Assembly (NCBI RefSeq): GCF_029392315.1
Contig: NZ_CP113939.1
Location: 1,364,001-1,428,000, forward strand
DNA from: Bifidobacterium sp. ESL0690
GTDB lineage: Bacteria > Actinomycetota > Actinomycetes > Actinomycetales > Bifidobacteriaceae
Length of the DNA stretch: 64,000 bases
Reading direction: 5' to 3'
Numbering within the stretch: position 1 is the stretch's first letter; each line of letters begins with the position of its first letter. Below are positions 18,545-28,382 of this stretch, one piece after another. The notes under the pieces are model-generated. The model had not been told where the DNA came from, made no database searches, and saw only the letters and a list, made by a program, of their open reading frames with translations. A program made the position numbers and the translations under genes.

Positions 18545-20359
18545 TTACAGCTTGCTAGAGTTTAAGAGCTCTTGGGCGTGGCTTAGGGACGTGGCGGATT
18601 CGCTGCCGGAGAGCATTCTGGCGATTTCGTGGATACGGGCTTCGCCGGTGACCTCATTGACCGTCGTTTCCACTGACGCCTGCGAGTTGGCGCTCTGGGC
18701 TTTTGCGCTGCCTTTGCTCACTACGAATTGGAAATCGGCCCAAGAAGCGACCTGGGCCAAATGCGTGACCACGATGACCTGCGAGGTCTGAGAAAGCTTG
18801 GCGAGGCGCTTGCCCAGTTCGACCGCGGCTTTGCCGCCCACTCCTGCATCGACCTCATCAAAGATGAATGTCATATCCGACGAACCAGCAGTCCGCTTTT
18901 CGGCGACGGCCAATTCCAACGCCAGCATGAGTCGGCTCAATTCGCCGCCGGACGCGCTTTTACCCATCGGCAGTTGCGGTGAACCAGGAAATGGTGTGAA
19001 CAGAAATTCGATGTCGTCGATGCCGTTGGCATCCAAAGGCCAGGTTGCCGAAGTCGTCTGCCCTTCATCGCTCTTTGTAGATGCATTGCCTTTCAGTCCC
19101 GCATTCCGCCGCACCACGCGAATCTCGAGTCCAGCTCCAGCCATAGCCAAAGCCGAAAGCTCCTTGGTAACCGTATTGGCCAAAGCTGCTGCAGCCGCTT
19201 TCCTCTTCTTGCTCAGTGCCTCAGCTGCTTTCATCGCTTCGTCGAAAGCCTGCTTGTGTCGCGCTTTGATCTCTTCAACCTTCTCCGGCGACGCGTCCAA
19301 ATCCTCGACTTCGAACGCTGCCTTGTCACGCCAGGCAGTAACATCCGCCAGTGTCGGCCCCCAGCGGCGCGTCAGCTCGTCAAGCTGATGAATGCGGGAA
19401 TTGATGGCATCCAATCCTTCGGCGTCCTCGTCCGTGTCCATTTCGTTGGAAAGTGAGAACACGATGTCGGAAAGGTCGGCGTTCAGCGATTCCAAGCGGT
19501 CTGCGGCCTCAGTGAAAGCACCGCCGACATGGATAGCATGCAACGCCTGGATGGCATGGTTGATGGCGTCTGAGGCACTTTGCGCATCGCTGTCGGAATC
19601 CACTGACGAGGCATCGAGAGCCGAAAGCGCTGCCCCGACGCCCTGAGCGATTTCAGCAGCATTCTCGACACGCGAACGCTTTTCCTTGAGTTCCTCATCC
19701 TCGTCGGGTTTCGGGTCCACTTTGTTGATCTGTTCGATGGATTCCCGCAGATAATCGGCCCGCTGACGGGTCGAAGCCTCCTGATTGGTGACGTTGCTGA
19801 GCCGCTGGTCAATCGTCTGAAGTCGCTCCCAGGCCTGACGATATGCTTCGCGCTCGGCTTGGTCATCGGCGGCCATGTCAAGGAATTCCCGTTGCCGTGC
19901 CGGTGAGGCGAGACGCAATTGATCGGCCTGCCCATGAATGGTCACCAGTTCTGCGGCGACATTGCCAAGTACATTTCTGGGCACGCTATGCCCACACAGT
20001 ACCGCCCGCGAACGTCCTGAAGCCGGAACCGTGCGCGACAGGAAGAGTTCACGACGCCCGATTTCGTCGGGGTCCGGGTCGGTTTCCTGGCTTTCCGCAT
20101 CGAGCACGCCGGCATCCTGCGCGAGACCTGCCGCCTTGCCGTTCTCGTCAACGTCGAAAATTCCCTGTGCCCAAGCCGAATCCGCGCCGGCAGAGACTCG
20201 CCCGACACTTGCCGTAGCCCCGGAAATAAGCCGAATGGCGCTCAATAACATGGACTTGCCTGCACCGGTTTCGCCGGTAATCGCCGTCATTCCCCTGCCA
20301 GGCGTCAACACCGCAGAACGAATGGGCCCGAGATTGCGCACTTCCAGTTCTTCAAGCAT
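18545..20359 (-). CDS. recN: DNA repair protein RecN
   Basis: SMC-like ATPase that gathers DNA ends at double-strand breaks for recombination. The 604-residue product has Walker A GETGAGKS (about residue 30), a long central helical region (coiled-coil arms, about 160-370), the ABC signature SGGELSRLMLALELA and Walker B FIFDEVDAGVGG. The coiled-coil region carries more D and S than usual. It follows nadK by six bases on the same strand, the common actinobacterial order tlyA-nadK-recN. Confidence 0.96.
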   Translation of the reverse strand: MLEELEVRNLGPIRSAVLTPGRGMTAITGETGAGKSMLLSAIRLISGATASVGRVSAGADSAWAQGIFDVDENGKAAGLAQDAGVLDAESQETDPDPDEIGRRELFLSRTVPASGRSRAVLCGHSVPRNVLGNVAAELVTIHGQADQLRLASPARQREFLDMAADDQAEREAYRQAWERLQTIDQRLSNVTNQEASTRQRADYLRESIEQINKVDPKPDEDEELKEKRSRVENAAEIAQGVGAALSALDASSVDSDSDAQSASDAINHAIQALHAIHVGGAFTEAADRLESLNADLSDIVFSLSNEMDTDEDAEGLDAINSRIHQLDELTRRWGPTLADVTAWRDKAAFEVEDLDASPEKVEEIKARHKQAFDEAMKAAEALSKKRKAAAAALANTVTKELSALAMAGAGLEIRVVRRNAGLKGNASTKSDEGQTTSATWPLDANGIDDIEFLFTPFPGSPQLPMGKSASGGELSRLMLALELAVAEKRTAGSSDMTFIFDEVDAGVGGKAAVELGKRLAKLSQTSQVIVVTHLAQVASWADFQFVVSKGSAKAQSANSQASVETTVNEVTGEARIHEIARMLSGSESATSLSHAQELLNSSKL

Positions 20360-20365
20360 CGGATT

Positions 20366-21406
20366 TCACCTTTCAGACGAACCTTGCTCGGCGGCCGAAC
20401 CTCGTCCATTGAAGTCCGTACCCGTATTGTCTCGATTGCCCTCGTCCATATCGTCACCGGTTTCAGAGCGGGAAGCCTGGTCTTTGTTTTCATTGGCGAT
20501 GATTTTCTCGCGTCTGCGCTCCTCCAGCCGCGAACGTTGGCGAAGGCTTACGCTCGGAAGGTTGAATTTGGTGACCAGGCGGTTGGTGAACGGCACGCCG
20601 GAAAGACTTGCAAGACGCACGGTGAGCGGGGAAAGATGGACTGTGGTACGCGTCCCGTATTCGAGTTTCATCTTTCTTCTGCCGTCGCAACAGATCCAGC
20701 CTTCGGTCAGCGAATCGTCAATCACATCGACGGTAAACCGCGAATGTTCCCCAATCACCATAGGGCGCGTAAAAAGGGCATGGGCGGCAAGCGGTATCAA
20801 CTGCAATGCTTTGACATCAGGCCAGATAATCGGTCCTCCGGCCGAAAAAGCATAGGCGGTGGAACCGGTTGGTGTTGAAATAATCACGCCATCACAGCTG
20901 AACGAGCTGGCCTCGACGCCGTCAACGCCTATGGAAAGCTCGATCATATGGTCCCGGTCGGCCTGTTGGACGGTGATATCGTTCAGAGCCCAATCGCTGA
21001 CCGTCTTTTTGCCGTCGCGGGAAGTCACGGAAACACTGGCCAGATTGCGTTCGTCAATCGAATAGTCACGGTCGGCCACGCGCGCGATGGCCTCGCTCAA
21101 CTGGAAACTTTCGAATTCCGCAAGGAAACCGACGTGCCCTAGATTGACGCCGAGGATAGGAACATCGGTATTGTGAACCAACTCGGCCGCGCCCAGAATC
21201 GTGCCGTCGCCGCCGAGCACCACGACGATTTCGGTGTCATTGCTGACGATGGATGAAGGCTCGCCGAATTTCGGCGGATCAAGGCTGTCGACGACACGTA
21301 CGGAGAATCCGGCGTGCTCCAGCTGCTCGACCGCCTCACGCACGACAAGACTGGTCTCGCGAAGCCTGGCATGTGTGACTACAACCGCATGGCGCTTACC
21401 GAGCAT
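20366..21406 (-). CDS. nadK: NAD kinase
   Basis: Phosphorylates NAD to NADP. The 346-residue product has the signature GGDGT (in VVLGGDGTILGAAEL), the conserved LGVNLGHVGFLAEF and the substrate block GVIISTPTGSTAYAFSAGGPI. About 50 C-terminal residues form a charged, disordered tail unusual for the family. The start at 21406 (MLGKRHAVVV) has GAGG seven bases upstream; the longer frame to 21649 reads into non-homologous sequence. It is followed directly by recN. Confidence 0.94.
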   Translation of the reverse strand: MLGKRHAVVVTHARLRETSLVVREAVEQLEHAGFSVRVVDSLDPPKFGEPSSIVSNDTEIVVVLGGDGTILGAAELVHNTDVPILGVNLGHVGFLAEFESFQLSEAIARVADRDYSIDERNLASVSVTSRDGKKTVSDWALNDITVQQADRDHMIELSIGVDGVEASSFSCDGVIISTPTGSTAYAFSAGGPIIWPDVKALQLIPLAAHALFTRPMVIGEHSRFTVDVIDDSLTEGWICCDGRRKMKLEYGTRTTVHLSPLTVRLASLSGVPFTNRLVTKFNLPSVSLRQRSRLEERRREKIIANENKDQASRSETGDDMDEGNRDNTGTDFNGRGSAAEQGSSER

Positions 21407-21738
21407 TGTCTTGCCTCTTTTCCCGCGACAACCGCACGAAAACAAAATCCGTTCCTGCCCATATCCTAACCGGACAGTGTCTACAAACGAGCTTACTCCG
21501 AGCCAAACCGACGGCATGGCCGCAATATCATCAAAGCTTTGAAACGGCCGATCTTGCGATGGGCTTTCAAACAAACGACTGGCAGACGGCAACGATATCC
21601 AGCATTTTGTAATATCAAGAAATCTTGAATTTATCGGGATTTTTGTCATTCAATTTCATTTTAGCTTTCCCTTCCGGTAATACGGAAAGAGAGTGGTACG
21701 AAGAGAAACCCTTCAGGTTGGGGGAAAGAAGGCGAGAA
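21407..21738. other. Intergenic region between divergent nadK and beta-helix gene
   Basis: About 330 bases with divergent promoters expected for both genes. The right part is AT-rich and contains an inverted repeat TCAAGA-AA-TCTTGA (21615-21628), about 110 bases before the plus-strand gene start, which could be a protein-binding site. No other gene was recognised. Confidence 0.4.
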
Positions 21739-22434
21739 ATGAACCTCAATACATTCGGCGGATACATCAAAGGCGGCGATTACGACGTCCTCATCACCCA
21801 TGGCAATGCCATGATGCGCGAAGACGTGACGTTCGATACGCTCGTGGTCAAAGGTATTTTGCAGACAACGGTTTGCCGAGGGCGCCGGATCGTCATGGAC
21901 GGAGGCATACTGAACTCGTCGCGCGAAATCGTCTCCGATTCCCTCTCCGGTCACGGCCGTATCTGCGCCCAACAACACATTTCGACGCAGAAAATCGCGT
22001 TCATCGGTGATATGGAAACCAATTCCCGGCTCACCGTCGAACAGGGTATCCGTGTAAACGGTTCGATCAATGCCAAGTCGCTGGTGACACCGCGAGCCAA
22101 GATAACCGGCCATACCAGGATTGCAGAATGCGCCGAAACCGGAAAACTTGAAATCAAGCCAATACACACGGCGATGTTCGAACGATTCGGGATGAACGAG
22201 TATCTGGAGCCCAGCAACATCCAGCGCATCAACGCCACCAATGTTGTGCTGTGCAATACCAACTGCCAGAAAATCGACGCAGGCTACGTGGCATTGTCCG
22301 GCCACACGCATGTGGAACGAGTAATCTATGAAGGCGATCTGAGACTCGACAAAACTTCCAGCGTAAGGCTTATCGAGCATCGCTGGGATATGGAAGACGA
22401 CGAGGATGATGAGCTTCAGCGCAAGGTGGCGTAA
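21739..22434 (+). CDS. Beta-helix/bactofilin-like hypothetical protein
   Basis: A 231-residue protein without signal peptide or membrane segment. From about residue 30 it shows short repeating turns with alternating hydrophobic residues and conserved Gly/Asn (LVVKGILQTTVCRGRRIVMDGGIL, then GSINAKSLVTPRAKITGHTRI), the pattern of a bactofilin-like or polymer-forming right-handed beta-helix. The C terminus is acidic. AAGGCGAG precedes the ATG at 21739. It is the only plus-strand gene within the otherwise conserved tlyA-nadK-recN run, and its last 19 bases overlap the 3' end of tlyA tail to tail. Function unknown; cytoskeletal or envelope scaffolding is a guess. Confidence 0.7.
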   Translation: MNLNTFGGYIKGGDYDVLITHGNAMMREDVTFDTLVVKGILQTTVCRGRRIVMDGGILNSSREIVSDSLSGHGRICAQQHISTQKIAFIGDMETNSRLTVEQGIRVNGSINAKSLVTPRAKITGHTRIAECAETGKLEIKPIHTAMFERFGMNEYLEPSNIQRINATNVVLCNTNCQKIDAGYVALSGHTHVERVIYEGDLRLDKTSSVRLIEHRWDMEDDEDDELQRKVA

Positions 22435-23174
22435 AGCAGGTATTCTTCATTGCCGTGTGTCCCCTCGATTGGCGACGGGCACGTGGCAACAACCTTGAGG
22501 CCATTGGCTTCGGCGCATTCGCAAACTGTTTTCAACGCCGCTTCACGTAGCTTCGGGTCGTCGACCACACCGTTTTTGCCCAGATGGCCTTTGCCCACTT
22601 CAAACTGTGGCTTGACCAAAAGCACGATATCGGCAGGGGTTGTGGCCACTTTGGCGATAACCGGAATCACATAGTTCAGAGAAATAAACGAGACATCTGA
22701 GACGATGAACGACGGACGGTACGGCAAGTCGCCCGATTCGACATCGCGGATGTTGACGCCGCTCATCTCGATGATGCGCGGGTCGGCGGCAATCCGCGGG
22801 TCAAGCTGGCCATGGCCCACGTCAAGGGCGATAATTTGTGCCGCTCCATGGCGAAGCAGCACGTCGCAGAATCCGCCTGTGGAAGCGCCGATATCCAAGC
22901 AACGACGCCCTTTTGGTGACGGCAGGCCCACATTGCCGAAACGCTCGAACGCGCCGAGCAGCTTGTACGCTCCCCTTGAAACGTAATCATCGCCGGTATC
23001 AACCGAAATCTTCATCGTGCTATCAACAGGCATCGAAGATTTACCCGCAAGTTGGCCGTCGACCGTCACCTTGCCGGAACGAATAAGACGCTGCGCCCGC
23101 GTTCGGCTGTGAACCAAACCTGCCGAGGCCATATACGCGTCCAAACGCATGTTTTGACTTCTCTCGATAATCAT
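22416..23174 (-). CDS. tlyA: TlyA family rRNA (cytidine-2'-O)-methyltransferase
   Basis: TlyA methylates cytidines of 16S and/or 23S rRNA, which affects capreomycin sensitivity in mycobacteria. The 252-residue product has an N-terminal S4 RNA-binding domain (MRLDAYMASAGLVHSRTRAQRLIRSG) and an FtsJ-like methyltransferase domain with SAM loop CLDIGASTGGFCDVLL, Asp in IVSDVSFISL and Lys in LLVKPQFEVGK. The ATG overlaps the upstream small gene by four bases. The next ATG eight codons on is an alternative start. Confidence 0.94.
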   Translation of the reverse strand: MIIERSQNMRLDAYMASAGLVHSRTRAQRLIRSGKVTVDGQLAGKSSMPVDSTMKISVDTGDDYVSRGAYKLLGAFERFGNVGLPSPKGRRCLDIGASTGGFCDVLLRHGAAQIIALDVGHGQLDPRIAADPRIIEMSGVNIRDVESGDLPYRPSFIVSDVSFISLNYVIPVIAKVATTPADIVLLVKPQFEVGKGHLGKNGVVDDPKLREAALKTVCECAEANGLKVVATCPSPIEGTHGNEEYLLYATLR

Positions 23175-23374
23175 GCTCGCTGCTGACTATTCAAATCCTC
23201 GTTCAGCGTTCCCCAAACATCCCGGAACACCTCGATTTTCTGTTCGTCATCCATGTCAGTGAGATCCTCAAGCTCGGGGTAATGCTCACAAAGGTCCTCA
23301 AATGATGTTTCGCTTTGACGTTCGGCATCATTGGTATTGCCAGTCTGCGCATTGTTCACGTATTGAGGAGCCAT
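23171..23374 (-). CDS. Small acidic hypothetical protein upstream of tlyA
   Basis: A 67-residue acidic protein (MAPQYVNNAQTGNTNDAERQ at the start; FEDLCEHYPELEDLTDMDDE in the middle). GGAGATAAC precedes the ATG, and its stop overlaps the tlyA start (ATGA). The gene lies nine bases after a HAD-IIA phosphatase gene. Coupling to tlyA and its place in a conserved run argue that it is real. No known domain. Confidence 0.75.
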   Translation of the reverse strand: MAPQYVNNAQTGNTNDAERQSETSFEDLCEHYPELEDLTDMDDEQKIEVFRDVWGTLNEDLNSQQRA

Positions 23375-23383
23375 TGTTATCTC

Positions 23384-24412
23384 CTAGAGACTGAAGTCAG
23401 GAAGCTGCAATGTTGCAGCATTGACACTCTCGTTGTCGGCCAAGTTCCACAGAAGGCTGCAGGCGGCACGCAAGGCGTTGATATCACTGGAGTCGCTGAC
23501 TTTGACTTCGTCACCGACCAGTTGCGCCGACGCGGCTCCGCACTTCCACTCGGATTTCGAAACCTGAACCGGACCGGGCATGGCCTCGTGCAATTCGCGC
23601 AGGTCACGGGAAATATAGGTCGGGCGCAGGTGCGGTTGGGCCAACATCAACTGCTTGGGGTCGGCGACACCGGTAAGCACGACCAGAGAGTCATAACCAC
23701 CACGATTACCGGCTTCGATATCGGTGTCGAGCCTGTCGCCGATGGCGAGGCATTGGTCTTTGGGCACCAACGTTGCACCGTCGTGCGAAGCCAGAAGACG
23801 CGCTTCGTCATACATTGCTGCTTCAGGCTTACCAGCTGAAGCGACGGGTTCAACGCCGGTGGCGGTGATGACGGCCTGAACCATCGAACCGGAGCCGGGA
23901 GCGATGCCCAATTCGCGCGGAATCGTCAGGTCGCGATTCGTGACGAAATACTTGGCTCCACGCTCCACGGCGTAAGCGGCATTGGCGAGTTCGGTCCAGA
24001 CAACCTCGGGATACCAGCCCTGCACCACGGCAACCGGATTATCCTCAACGCGATCGACAACCGTAAGGCCCTGCTTTTCCAGTTCCTCACGCAGGTGCCC
24101 GGCACCGACCATGAACACCTTGGCGCCTTTCGGCACGGCGCGCGCCACCATCCGAGCAGCGACCACCGACGAGGTGATGATCTGCCAGGCTTCGACTTCG
24201 AGGCCGAAGCCACGGAGCTGCTCGGCCACGGTTTCCTGATAGCGCGAGGAATTGTTGGTGGTGTATTCCACCGTCATGCCGGCCTGCTGGGCCTTCGTGA
24301 TCGACTCGCTGGCGTAATCCACCGGGTTTTTGCCGCGGTAGACCACGCCGTCGAGGTCGAGCAATGCCAGCTTATAGGCCTGTTCGATGGGCTGTTCGGT
24401 TGCTTTGAGCAC
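23384..24412 (-). CDS. HAD-IIA family hydrolase (NagD/PGP-like)
   Basis: A 342-residue phosphatase of the HAD-IIA group. Motif I is LLDLDGVVYRGKNPV, motif II is YTTNNSSRY, the Lys is in GKPEAAMYDEA and motif III is CLAIGDRLDTDIEAGNRGGYDSLVVLTG. The cap domain between motifs II and III is the C2 type. Members dephosphorylate 2-phosphoglycolate, 4-nitrophenyl phosphate or nucleotides; substrate unknown here. The last ~60 residues are an extra domain of unclear role. It follows the RGG-rich protein gene by eight bases. Confidence 0.92.
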   Translation of the reverse strand: MLKATEQPIEQAYKLALLDLDGVVYRGKNPVDYASESITKAQQAGMTVEYTTNNSSRYQETVAEQLRGFGLEVEAWQIITSSVVAARMVARAVPKGAKVFMVGAGHLREELEKQGLTVVDRVEDNPVAVVQGWYPEVVWTELANAAYAVERGAKYFVTNRDLTIPRELGIAPGSGSMVQAVITATGVEPVASAGKPEAAMYDEARLLASHDGATLVPKDQCLAIGDRLDTDIEAGNRGGYDSLVVLTGVADPKQLMLAQPHLRPTYISRDLRELHEAMPGPVQVSKSEWKCGAASAQLVGDEVKVSDSSDINALRAACSLLWNLADNESVNAATLQLPDFSL

Positions 24413-24420
24413 TGTTGGTA

Positions 24421-26733
24421 TTACTCCTCTTCGCCGGATTCGTCTTTTTCGTCGGCGACTTCCTGCTCTTGGGCTGGATCGGCGGAATCTTCGGCGCCTT
24501 CGGTGGTTTCCTCGGCGGGCAACTCATTCTCGTCATCGTCCGCATCGCCTTCGGTTTCCGCCTCGTCGTCCTCACCGGCTTCGCCTTGGGCTTCTTCGTC
24601 GGCAACCGAGTCTGCCGACTCGTCCGGTTCGCCGGATTCATCAACGATTTCCATGCTGTCGGCGTTCTCCTTGGCGGTGGCCTCAGCGCTTTCCTCAGCT
24701 TCTGGGGTCTGCGGGTCGAGAGCGGACTGGGACTGGTCGTCGGTATCCGCGTCCGTATCCAGTTCCTCTCCTACCTCTTCATCGGTTTCGCTTTCCTCAT
24801 CGTCAGCATCCTCATCAGATTCATCCTCATCGGAATCGTCTTCATCAGTCGTATCAAACTCGGAATCGTCAGAATCGTCGTCATCAGATGCATCGGACTG
24901 AGCATCATCGGAATCGTCGGAATCTGAATCACGCTCGTCGTAATCGTCATCATCCTCATACGGATCGGGTGCATACTGCGCGTCGTCTTCGGTGATGCCG
25001 AGCTCTTCCATCATGTCGTCTGGCAGACGCTCAAGATCGTAGTCAATGACCACTTCTTCGGCGTCTTCATCATCCTCGTCCTCGTCGGCGTACTTGTTTT
25101 CAAGCTGCTCGATGGTGGTGTCGAGGTCGGCGGCTTCGTCCCCGCGTCCGCCTTCCTCAAGGAAGTACTGTTCGGCCTGCAGCGCACGCATGCGGTAGGC
25201 ACCGGGAAGCCCCTTGGTGCCGGCCAGCTTGCTGACCACGTCCACGGCCTTGTCCCAAAGCCCTAAATCGCCAAGCGCTCCGGCGTAGACCAGGAACATT
25301 TCGGCCTTTGATTCGCCGTTCAGTGCCTTGGCATCGTCGGACATCGCCATTTCGATGGCGCGCTTCGGGTTGCCCAGCCCTCGTTCGCAGTCGGCGATGA
25401 ACGGCAGATAATCGTTGTAGCCGTTCATGCGGTGCGCGGTGCGGAATTCCTTCAGCGCGGTCTTGTAGTCGCCCTGACGGTAGGCGATGAACGCCAGCGT
25501 CTCGCGGGAGAAATCGATGCGGGAAGCCTGATGGGCCACCCATTCTGCGTGGTCTCGTGCGGCCTTCGGATCGCTTTCCTCAAGCGAATATGCGGCGAGG
25601 ATATGCAAACCGATGTTCTCGGCGTGCTCCTTGGAAAGTCCCCTCAGACGTTCCTTTTCGTCCTTGGAAAGCATCGACCATTCCATGCCCTTGGGCATGC
25701 GCGGTTCGCCAGGACGGCGGTCGGTATACGGGTTCTGCGAGGGGAACGAGACAGTGCCGTCGGAATTGCGGCGTGGGCCGTTGTGCATGTATTCGTCGCG
25801 GCCGTCATTGTGGAATCCTCCACGGCTGTCGTCACGACGGTCGTCGCGATGGTTGTTGTAGCTCTTGTATCCGCCGCGGTCGCCGTCACGCCTGTCGTCG
25901 CGGTGGAAGTCACGACGATCGTTGCCACGGGAGTTGTAGCCGCCCCTGCGGTCATCGTTGCGACGGAAGTCACGACGGTCGCCATCACGACGATCATTGC
26001 CACGGTAGCCTCCGCGCCTATCGTCATCATGCCCGCGATAACCGCCGGAACGATAGCCTCCACGACGGTCATCATTACGATGGAAGTCCCTACGGTCGTC
26101 TCCACCGCGATATCCGCCACGCCTGTCATCGTCGTGACGGTAACCGCCCTTGTGGAAGTCCCTACGGTCACCATCTTTATGGAAATCGCGCCTGTCATCA
26201 CGACGGAAGTCCCTGCGATCACCATCACGATAGTTATCCCTACGGTCGCTGCCGCCGCGATAACCCCCGCGTTCACCGTCACGATGGAAGTCACGGTGCC
26301 CGCCACCATTGCTGCGATAGCCACCACCGCGCCTGTCATCATCGTGTCCGCGATAACCGCCGGAACGGTAGCCTCCACGACGGTCGTCGTTGCGATGGAA
26401 GTCCCTGCGGTCTCCATCACCGCGGTAACCGCCACGCTCGCCGTCACGGTGGAAGTCACGACGATCTCCGTCGCCGTGTCCGCGATAGCCACCGCTGCGT
26501 TCTCCGTCACGACGGTCGTCACGATGGAAGTCACGGTGTCCGCCGTTGCCACGATAGCCGCCACCGCGTCGATCGTCATCATGTCCGCGGTAACCGCCGT
26601 GACCACCCTTGTGGAAGCCGCCGCCATGGTTATTGCCACGGAATCCGCCGTGGCCGCGATAGCCGCCGCCTGAACGGGACGAACCGTGACCGTATGAGTT
26701 GCCGTCGCGGTTGCCGCGCTGTTCTTCTGCCAT
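24421..26733 (-). CDS. RGG-rich protein with TPR-like core and poly-acidic tail
   Basis: A 770-residue protein in three blocks. Residues 1 to about 335 are a repetitive, strongly basic/acidic low-complexity region of GGYRGHDDDRRGGGYR, RRDFHRDDRRD and similar units (RGG-like motifs with F, Y and H). Residues ~340-560 are a helical TPR-like domain (KAARDHAEWVAHQASRIDF, YRQGDYKTALKEFRTAHR, LGNPKRAIEMAM). Residues ~560-770 are almost all D, E and S. The opposite charges of the two tails suggest self-association or RNA/ribosome contact. It starts a unit with HAD-IIA, a small gene and tlyA, downstream of tyrS. Function unknown; an RNA-binding or condensate-forming role is inference from composition. 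Confidence 0.85.
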   Translation of the reverse strand: MAEEQRGNRDGNSYGHGSSRSGGGYRGHGGFRGNNHGGGFHKGGHGGYRGHDDDRRGGGYRGNGGHRDFHRDDRRDGERSGGYRGHGDGDRRDFHRDGERGGYRGDGDRRDFHRNDDRRGGYRSGGYRGHDDDRRGGGYRSNGGGHRDFHRDGERGGYRGGSDRRDNYRDGDRRDFRRDDRRDFHKDGDRRDFHKGGYRHDDDRRGGYRGGDDRRDFHRNDDRRGGYRSGGYRGHDDDRRGGYRGNDRRDGDRRDFRRNDDRRGGYNSRGNDRRDFHRDDRRDGDRGGYKSYNNHRDDRRDDSRGGFHNDGRDEYMHNGPRRNSDGTVSFPSQNPYTDRRPGEPRMPKGMEWSMLSKDEKERLRGLSKEHAENIGLHILAAYSLEESDPKAARDHAEWVAHQASRIDFSRETLAFIAYRQGDYKTALKEFRTAHRMNGYNDYLPFIADCERGLGNPKRAIEMAMSDDAKALNGESKAEMFLVYAGALGDLGLWDKAVDVVSKLAGTKGLPGAYRMRALQAEQYFLEEGGRGDEAADLDTTIEQLENKYADEDEDDEDAEEVVIDYDLERLPDDMMEELGITEDDAQYAPDPYEDDDDYDERDSDSDDSDDAQSDASDDDDSDDSEFDTTDEDDSDEDESDEDADDEESETDEEVGEELDTDADTDDQSQSALDPQTPEAEESAEATAKENADSMEIVDESGEPDESADSVADEEAQGEAGEDDEAETEGDADDDENELPAEETTEGAEDSADPAQEQEVADEKDESGEEE

Positions 26734-26852
26734 ATGCTTATACCTTTTGCTTGGTTTTGGTCATCCCGATATTTGATAGAACGGAATGATCCTAAATATT
26801 TTCTTGTAATAAATTCTAATCGACTTGATGAAGGCTTGGTTGAAGCTTGCTG

Positions 26853-28175
26853 TCAGCCAAGTTCGACGGCTCCGACCGCCTTCTTGCCGCGACGGATCAA
26901 CGCAAAGTGATCGGCAAGGAAGTCGTCGCCGGCCAGCTCCTGATCCTGGTCCTCTACGCGTACGTTGTTGACGTAGACACCGCCGGACTTGATGGTCTTA
27001 CGGGCCTCGGAAATCGACTTGAACAGTCCCGCGGAAACGGCGGCCTGAGCCACACGTTCGCCGACAACGGCCTTGGCGAAGACCTTCTCGCCTTCCTCAT
27101 TTTCGATCTTGAGGCCATCGATGGAAGATTCCAGCATGTCGGAGGAAATCGATTTCAAATCGCCCCCGCGTCCGAAAAGTGCCGAAGCCGCGTCAATCGC
27201 TTCCTGCGTGGTCTTCTCGCCGTGCACGAAGCTGGTGACTTCCCAAGCCAACGCCTTCTGCGCTTCACGCGCACCAGGGTTGACCTCAGCCTCGTGCGCG
27301 AGCCGCTCGATTTCGTCCTTGGGCAGGAAAGTGAACGCCTTCAGCAGCTTCAGCATCTCGCCGTCGGGCTGGTTGTACCAGAACTGATAGAACTTGTACG
27401 GGCTGAGCATCGTCGGGTCGAGCCACATGGCGTTGCCTTCGGACTTGCCGAATTTCTTGCCTTGGCTGTCGGTGATGATGGGGCTGGTGAACACGTTGAC
27501 GCTCTCGCCGCGCACCTTGCGAATAAGGTCGAGGCCGCTGGTGAGGTTGCCCCACTGGTCGGAGCCGCCGAGCTGCAGGGTGCAGTTATATGTGTCGTAA
27601 AGATGCAGGAAATCGTTGCCCTGCAGGACCTGATAGCTGAATTCGGTGAAGGAGATACCTTCCTCGCTCTTAAGCCTTCTGGACACCGTATCTTTGGCCA
27701 GCATCGTGCCCATGCGGAAGTTCTTGCCGACGTCGCGCAGGAAATCGATGACCGACATATTCGCGGTCCAGTCATAATTGGAAACGAAGCGCACCGGGTT
27801 GTCGCCATCGGTCACGAGAATCGTGCCGATCTGCTTCTTCAACCTGCGGGCCCAGCCTTCGACGACGTCCTTCGGATTGAGCGTACGTTCGCCGCTTTGG
27901 CGCGGGTCGCCGATCAGACCGGTGGCGCCGCCGACCACCGCAATCGGATGATGGCCCGCCTCCTGCAGATGACGCATGTTGATCAGCTGTACGAGATTGC
28001 CGATATGCAGCGATGCCGCGGTGGGGTCGAAACCGCAATAATAGGTAATCGGCCCGCCGTTCAACGCTTTGGCGAGCTGATCCCGGTCCGTGGACTGGGA
28101 AATCAACCCGCGCCAGTTCAATTCATCGAAGACGGAGTCGAATCCCGCTTCCTTGAAATTGGTGACGTGAGCCAT
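26853..28175 (-). CDS. tyrS: Tyrosyl-tRNA synthetase
   Basis: Class I synthetase charging tRNA-Tyr. The 440-residue product has the HIGH-type motif as HIGNLV (in [18 protein letters not shown]), the KMSKS-type motif as [13 protein letters not shown], and a C-terminal S4-like domain ([23 protein letters not shown]). GGGGAATACGGTT precedes the ATG. It is upstream of the RGG-rich protein gene on the same strand, with about 120 bases between. No T-box element was seen in the 207-base upstream gap. Confidence 0.97.
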   Translation of the reverse strand: MAHVTNFKEAGFDSVFDELNWRGLISQSTDRDQLAKALNGGPITYYCGFDPTAASLHIGNLVQLINMRHLQEAGHHPIAVVGGATGLIGDPRQSGERTLNPKDVVEGWARRLKKQIGTILVTDGDNPVRFVSNYDWTANMSVIDFLRDVGKNFRMGTMLAKDTVSRRLKSEEGISFTEFSYQVLQGNDFLHLYDTYNCTLQLGGSDQWGNLTSGLDLIRKVRGESVNVFTSPIITDSQGKKFGKSEGNAMWLDPTMLSPYKFYQFWYNQPDGEMLKLLKAFTFLPKDEIERLAHEAEVNPGAREAQKALAWEVTSFVHGEKTTQEAIDAASALFGRGGDLKSISSDMLESSIDGLKIENEEGEKVFAKAVVGERVAQAAVSAGLFKSISEARKTIKSGGVYVNNVRVEDQDQELAGDDFLADHFALIRRGKKAVGAVELG

Positions 28176-28382
28176 AACCGTATTCCCCTATTCTTTTGTA
28201 TCAAAACAACCGGAGCCGAACGACTCCTGAACCAATCCATTTTCGCAGATGACGGCGACACAGCAATAACAAAGTCGATACGGGATTTGGGCTTGTATCG
28301 TTATTGTATTTGTTATCACAAAATCAATAACATTTTACGATAACTTATGTCGGCATTAAATACATGAAAGACGAGCCGAACG

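Noticed and set aside
25432..26673. Long plus-strand frames opposite the RGG-rich protein (413 and 410 codons)
   Set aside because: Antisense artefacts of the repetitive codons; composition is V/A/T- or R/H-rich without motifs or ribosome-binding sites.
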